Assembly (NCBI GenBank): GCA_900757385.1
Contig: CAAENO010000216.1
Span: 1-15,334, forward strand
Direction of reading: 5' to 3'
DNA: 15,334 bases
Origin: an uncultured Collinsella sp.
GTDB lineage: Bacteria; Actinomycetota; Coriobacteriia; Coriobacteriales; Coriobacteriaceae
Shown here: positions 13,204-15,334 of the stretch, in pieces
Layout of the letters: each line of letters starts with the position of its first letter
Numbering within the stretch: the stretch's first letter is position 1
Position numbers and translations under genes: made by a program
Notes under the pieces: model-generated
What the model saw: only the letters and a program-made list of their open reading frames with translations
The model's database searches: none
What the model was told of the DNA's origin: nothing

Positions 13204-13212
13204 TGATATAGT
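13204..13212 (+). promoter_or_regulatory. Extended -10 promoter of the PTS operon (putative)
   Basis: TGATATAGT is TGN followed by TATAGT (13207-13212), an extended -10 element. No -35 hexamer is found at 16-18 bp upstream, as expected for an extended -10 or activator-dependent promoter. A start near 13219 would give a 140-base leader. Confidence 0.4.
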
Positions 13213-13288
13213 GACAACAACACGTCACGTGGTTACTACCAGTTTAGAAACCACTGGTCTTCAAAGTACGCTTTCTAAGAAGCTTTAA

Positions 13289-13350
13289 GGGCGAGCGCCC
13301 GCTGGCTTCCGAAAATCATCGGACTCAGATCGTACACACCTTCGGAAGGG
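13289..13350 (+). promoter_or_regulatory. Leader with competing hairpins over the PTS IIA ribosome binding site
   Basis: GGGCG (13289-13293) pairs with CGCCC (13296-13300). After it, CTTCCGA (13306-13312) can pair with TCGGAAG (13342-13348), hiding the SD GGAAGGG (13344-13350). Alternatively CCGA (13309-13312) pairs with the nearer TCGG (13319-13322), freeing the SD. The two folds exclude each other, so a translational switch is possible. Confidence 0.35.
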
Positions 13351-13358
13351 AAATTTGA

Positions 13359-13802
13359 ATGGTTGGCTTTATTCTTACCGGTCATGGACAGTTCGCACCC
13401 GGCCTCGCAAGCGCTATCGCTATGGTTGCTGGCGACCAGCCCGCTTTTACCGTCGTTCCTTTTGAGGGCGACCAGGCTGCTTCCTACGGTGAGGATCTCC
13501 GCGCCGCTATTACCGCCATGCGCGAGGAGTGCGATGGCGTGCTCGTCTTTACCGACCTGCTTGGTGGCACCCCGTTCAACCAGGCGATGATGATTGCCCA
13601 GGATGTCGACAACGTCGAGGTTCTGACCGGCACCAACCTTCCCATGGTTATTGAGCTTCTGTTCCTCCGCGGCAACGCCACGCTCGCCGAGCTTGGCGAG
13701 CAGGCCGTGACCGTTGGCCAGACGGGCATCACCGCCCAGACGGTCGCATCCGTTGCCGGCTCCGACGAAGAGGATATCTTCGGCGACGAGGACGGCATCT
13801 AA
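13359..13802 (+). CDS. PTS mannose/fructose/sorbose-family EIIA
   Basis: The 147-residue cytoplasmic protein is a stand-alone EIIA(Man) domain. MVGFILTGHGQFAPG puts the phospho-accepting His at position 9, and GVLVFTDLLGGTPFNQA and VEVLTGTNLPMVIELL are family hallmarks. It takes phosphate from HPr and passes it to the IIB protein encoded two genes later. The start follows GGAAGGG by eight bases. The last part is acidic (SDEEDIFGDEDGI). Its TAA overlaps the ATG of yajC (TAATG), so translation is coupled. The sugar cannot be deduced; mannose, fructose, sorbose and N-acetylgalactosamine/hexosamine types share this fold. Confidence 0.95.
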   Translation: MVGFILTGHGQFAPGLASAIAMVAGDQPAFTVVPFEGDQAASYGEDLRAAITAMREECDGVLVFTDLLGGTPFNQAMMIAQDVDNVEVLTGTNLPMVIELLFLRGNATLAELGEQAVTVGQTGITAQTVASVAGSDEEDIFGDEDGI

Positions 13803-14083
13803 TGGCCGATTTCGGAGCCAACGTCCTGAGCTCCTCGGTCGCCCTTTTAGGCCTGCTTGTCATCATGGGCTTGATTTACACCATCTGGTCGCAAATCAAC
13901 ATGAAGAAGAAGCAGAAGTACTTCAAGGAGCTGCACACCGAGCTCAAGCCGGGTCAAGAGGTTCTTTTCGCCGGCGGTATCTACGGAACCGTCAAAGGCA
14001 TCGAAGGCGAAAAGGTCCAGATCAAAGTCCGATCCGGAGCCGTCGTAGATGTTTCGCGTTACGCGATTCAGGAGATCAAGTAA
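13802..14083 (+). CDS. yajC: YajC-like protein inside a PTS operon
   Basis: The 93-residue protein has one membrane span (about 9-29), a basic stretch MKKKQKYFKELHTE, and the YajC core LKPGQEVLFAGGIYGTVKGIEGEKVQIKVRSGAVVDVSRYAIQEI. YajC normally associates with SecDF/YidC at the translocon. Here it sits between EIIA and EIIB with a one-base overlap, so it is a PTS-dedicated paralog rather than the secDF-linked copy. Comparable arrangements are known: I recall a YajC gene in a mannose-family PTS locus for hyaluronan breakdown in Streptococcus pneumoniae. It may assist insertion or stability of IIC/IID, which is inference. Confidence 0.9.
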   Translation: MADFGANVLSSSVALLGLLVIMGLIYTIWSQINMKKKQKYFKELHTELKPGQEVLFAGGIYGTVKGIEGEKVQIKVRSGAVVDVSRYAIQEIK

Positions 14084-14119
14084 CTGTCGTCAGCAAATAA
14101 CGAAAGGAAGCTGATCAAC

Positions 14120-14602
14120 ATGGCAGAACCCAACATTCTTCTTACCCGCATCGATAACCGACTGGTTCATGGTCAGGTTGCCACCCAGTGGAACTCCACC
14201 CTGGGCTCCAACCTCATCCTCGTCGCCAACGACGACGTGGCGTCCAACACCATGCGCCAGAACCTCATGAAGATGGCCGCTCCCGCCGGCGTCGCTACGC
14301 GTTTCTTCTCTCTGCAGAAGACCATCGACGTCATTGGCAAGGCGAGCCCGCGCCAGAAGATCTTCATCGTGGCCGAAACACCGGAAGACGTGCTTACGCT
14401 CGTCAAGGGCGGTGTGCCTATAAAGAAGGTAAACATCGGCAACATGCACATGTCGGAAGGAAAGCGCCAAGTCGCCACCTCCGTCGCAGTTAACGACGAG
14501 GATGTCGCTGCGTTTAAAGAGCTGCAGGAATTGGGGGTGGAGTTGGAGATCAGGCGCGTTCCGAGCACGCCTGTTGAGGACACGAGCAAGCTCTTCTCGT
14601 AA
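14120..14602 (+). CDS. PTS mannose/fructose/sorbose-family EIIB
   Basis: The 160-residue protein is a complete EIIB(Man) domain. ILLTRIDNRLVHGQVATQW carries the active-site His17, which receives phosphate from EIIA and gives it to the sugar. VANDDVASNTMRQNLMKMAAP, KIFIVAETPEDVLTLVKGG and VNIGNMHMSEGKR are standard family blocks. The RBS AAAGGAAG lies upstream of ATG 14120. A separate IIA and IIB, unlike the fused IIAB of E. coli ManX, is the common form in Gram-positives. Ninety bases with two hairpins separate it from IIC. Confidence 0.95.
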   Translation: MAEPNILLTRIDNRLVHGQVATQWNSTLGSNLILVANDDVASNTMRQNLMKMAAPAGVATRFFSLQKTIDVIGKASPRQKIFIVAETPEDVLTLVKGGVPIKKVNIGNMHMSEGKRQVATSVAVNDEDVAAFKELQELGVELEIRRVPSTPVEDTSKLFS

Positions 14603-14613
14603 TCCTCGTGATC

Positions 14614-14669
14614 CACGTTGTCAGGAGTGAAACCCTGACGTTCTGTACGTGAAATCCAAAGTGCGTACA
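14614..14669 (+). other. Two intercistronic hairpins between EIIB and EIIC
   Basis: GTCAGG (14620-14625) pairs with CCTGAC (14634-14639), with CACG (14614-14617)/CGTG (14648-14651) possible outside. A second stem, TGTACG (14644-14649) with CGTACA (14664-14669), partly competes with that outer pairing. No T-run follows. Such elements can set the ratio of soluble to membrane PTS parts by mRNA processing or attenuation. Confidence 0.4.
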
Positions 14670-14692
14670 TACATTTTGAAAGGAGGAGCAAG

Positions 14693-15334
14693 ATGGAATA
14701 CTCGATCATCCAGATCGCTCTGGTCTTCGTCGTCACGTTCATCGCGGCAATCGACCAGTTTGACTTCCTCGAGTCTCTCTATCAGCCCATCGTCACCGGC
14801 GCCGTCATCGGTCTTATCCTTGGCGACCTCAACACCGGTCTTCTCGTGGGTGGTACCTATCAGCTCATGACGATCGGCAACATGCCGATCGGAGGCGCTC
14901 AGCCGCCTAACGCCGTCATCGGCGGCATCATGGCAGCCATTCTCGCTATCGCCACGGGCCTCGAGCCCAACGCGGCAGTCGGCCTCGCCATTCCGTTCGC
15001 TCTGCTTGGCCAGCTTGGCGTTACCCTGGTCTTCACGCTTATGTCCCCGCTTATGTCCACGGCCGATAACATGGCTCACAACGCGGACACCAAGGGCATC
15101 GAGCGCCTGAACTACTTCGCCATGGCTCTGCTCGGCCTGATCTTCGCTGTCGTCGTCACCCTGTTCTTCATCGCTGGCGCTACCATTGGTCAGACCATCG
15201 CTTCCGCCATCCCGACTTGGCTGCAGACCGGTCTCTCCGCTGCAGGCGGCATGATGCGCTTCGTCGGCTTCGCCGTCCTGCTCAAGGTTATGATGAACCG
15301 CGATATGTGGGGCTTCTTCCTCATGGGCTTTGGC
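14693..15334 (+). CDS. PTS mannose/fructose/sorbose-family EIIC (3' truncated)
   Basis: The reading frame runs open from ATG 14693 to the last base, 214 codons, so the gene continues beyond the window. AGGAGG (14681-14686) six bases upstream is the strongest RBS in the window. The protein is very hydrophobic and matches EIIC(Man): an N-terminal span (IIQIALVFVVTFIAAIDQFD), then QPIVTGAVIGLILGDL, a TGLLVGGTYQLMTIGNMPIG block and GGAQPPNAVIGGIMA. It forms the sugar channel in the membrane together with a IID protein, whose gene is expected just past the window end. The sugar specificity is not evident. Confidence 0.95.
   Translation, partial: MEYSIIQIALVFVVTFIAAIDQFDFLESLYQPIVTGAVIGLILGDLNTGLLVGGTYQLMTIGNMPIGGAQPPNAVIGGIMAAILAIATGLEPNAAVGLAIPFALLGQLGVTLVFTLMSPLMSTADNMAHNADTKGIERLNYFAMALLGLIFAVVVTLFFIAGATIGQTIASAIPTWLQTGLSAAGGMMRFVGFAVLLKVMMNRDMWGFFLMGFG

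Overview
The window is high-GC bacterial chromosome with strong codon bias toward G/C third positions. The gene families point to the class Coriobacteriia (Actinobacteria), and most likely to a Collinsella-like gut anaerobe. This taxonomic call is inferred from family resemblance and gene content (RicT/PSP1 protein, ComF, long HPF, DegV, NAD-type isocitrate dehydrogenase, mannose-family PTS with a YajC gene, DUF2975/HTH cassette). No rRNA or other marker gene confirms it.

Layout. (1) 1-2229: the 3' part of a RicT-like PSP1 gene with a very long Arg-rich tail, then comF, whose Shine-Dalgarno lies inside a perfect hairpin. (2) 2240-4081: a Coriobacteriia-type hypothetical gene with an endonuclease-like C-terminus, then about 730 bp without a convincing gene. 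That stretch holds a 217-bp near-palindromic repeat, two stacked GC hairpins, a near-consensus promoter and a structured-looking transcript leader that may be a separate non-coding RNA. (3) 4082-7027: a solute-binding-like lipoprotein, the long-form ribosome hibernation factor hpf, and a DegV fatty-acid-binding protein, with clear intrinsic terminators after the first two. (4) 7126-10445: a compact operon-like run of a beta-hydroxyacid dehydrogenase with a His/Cys-rich repeated tail, a small membrane protein, a HEAT-like protein and NAD-dependent isocitrate dehydrogenase. (5) 10572-11657: a single-pass membrane protein with an acidic cytoplasmic head and a SurA-N-like outer domain. It converges on (6) a minus-strand DUF2975 membrane protein plus HTH regulator, sharing a bidirectional terminator. 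(7) 12656-13358: a roughly 700-bp intergenic region dense in perfect dyads. (8) 13359-15334: a mannose/fructose/sorbose-family PTS operon, IIA-yajC-IIB-IIC, with IIC cut by the window end.

The most noteworthy items are the structured RNA candidate sitting between comF and hpf (the neighbourhood known for raiA RNA), the 217-bp inverted-repeat element beside it, the three-repeat metal-binding-like tail on the dehydrogenase, and the operator-rich control region with a possible RNA switch in front of the PTS operon. No complete new defence or mobile system was found, and no tRNA, rRNA, CRISPR array or transposase is evident.
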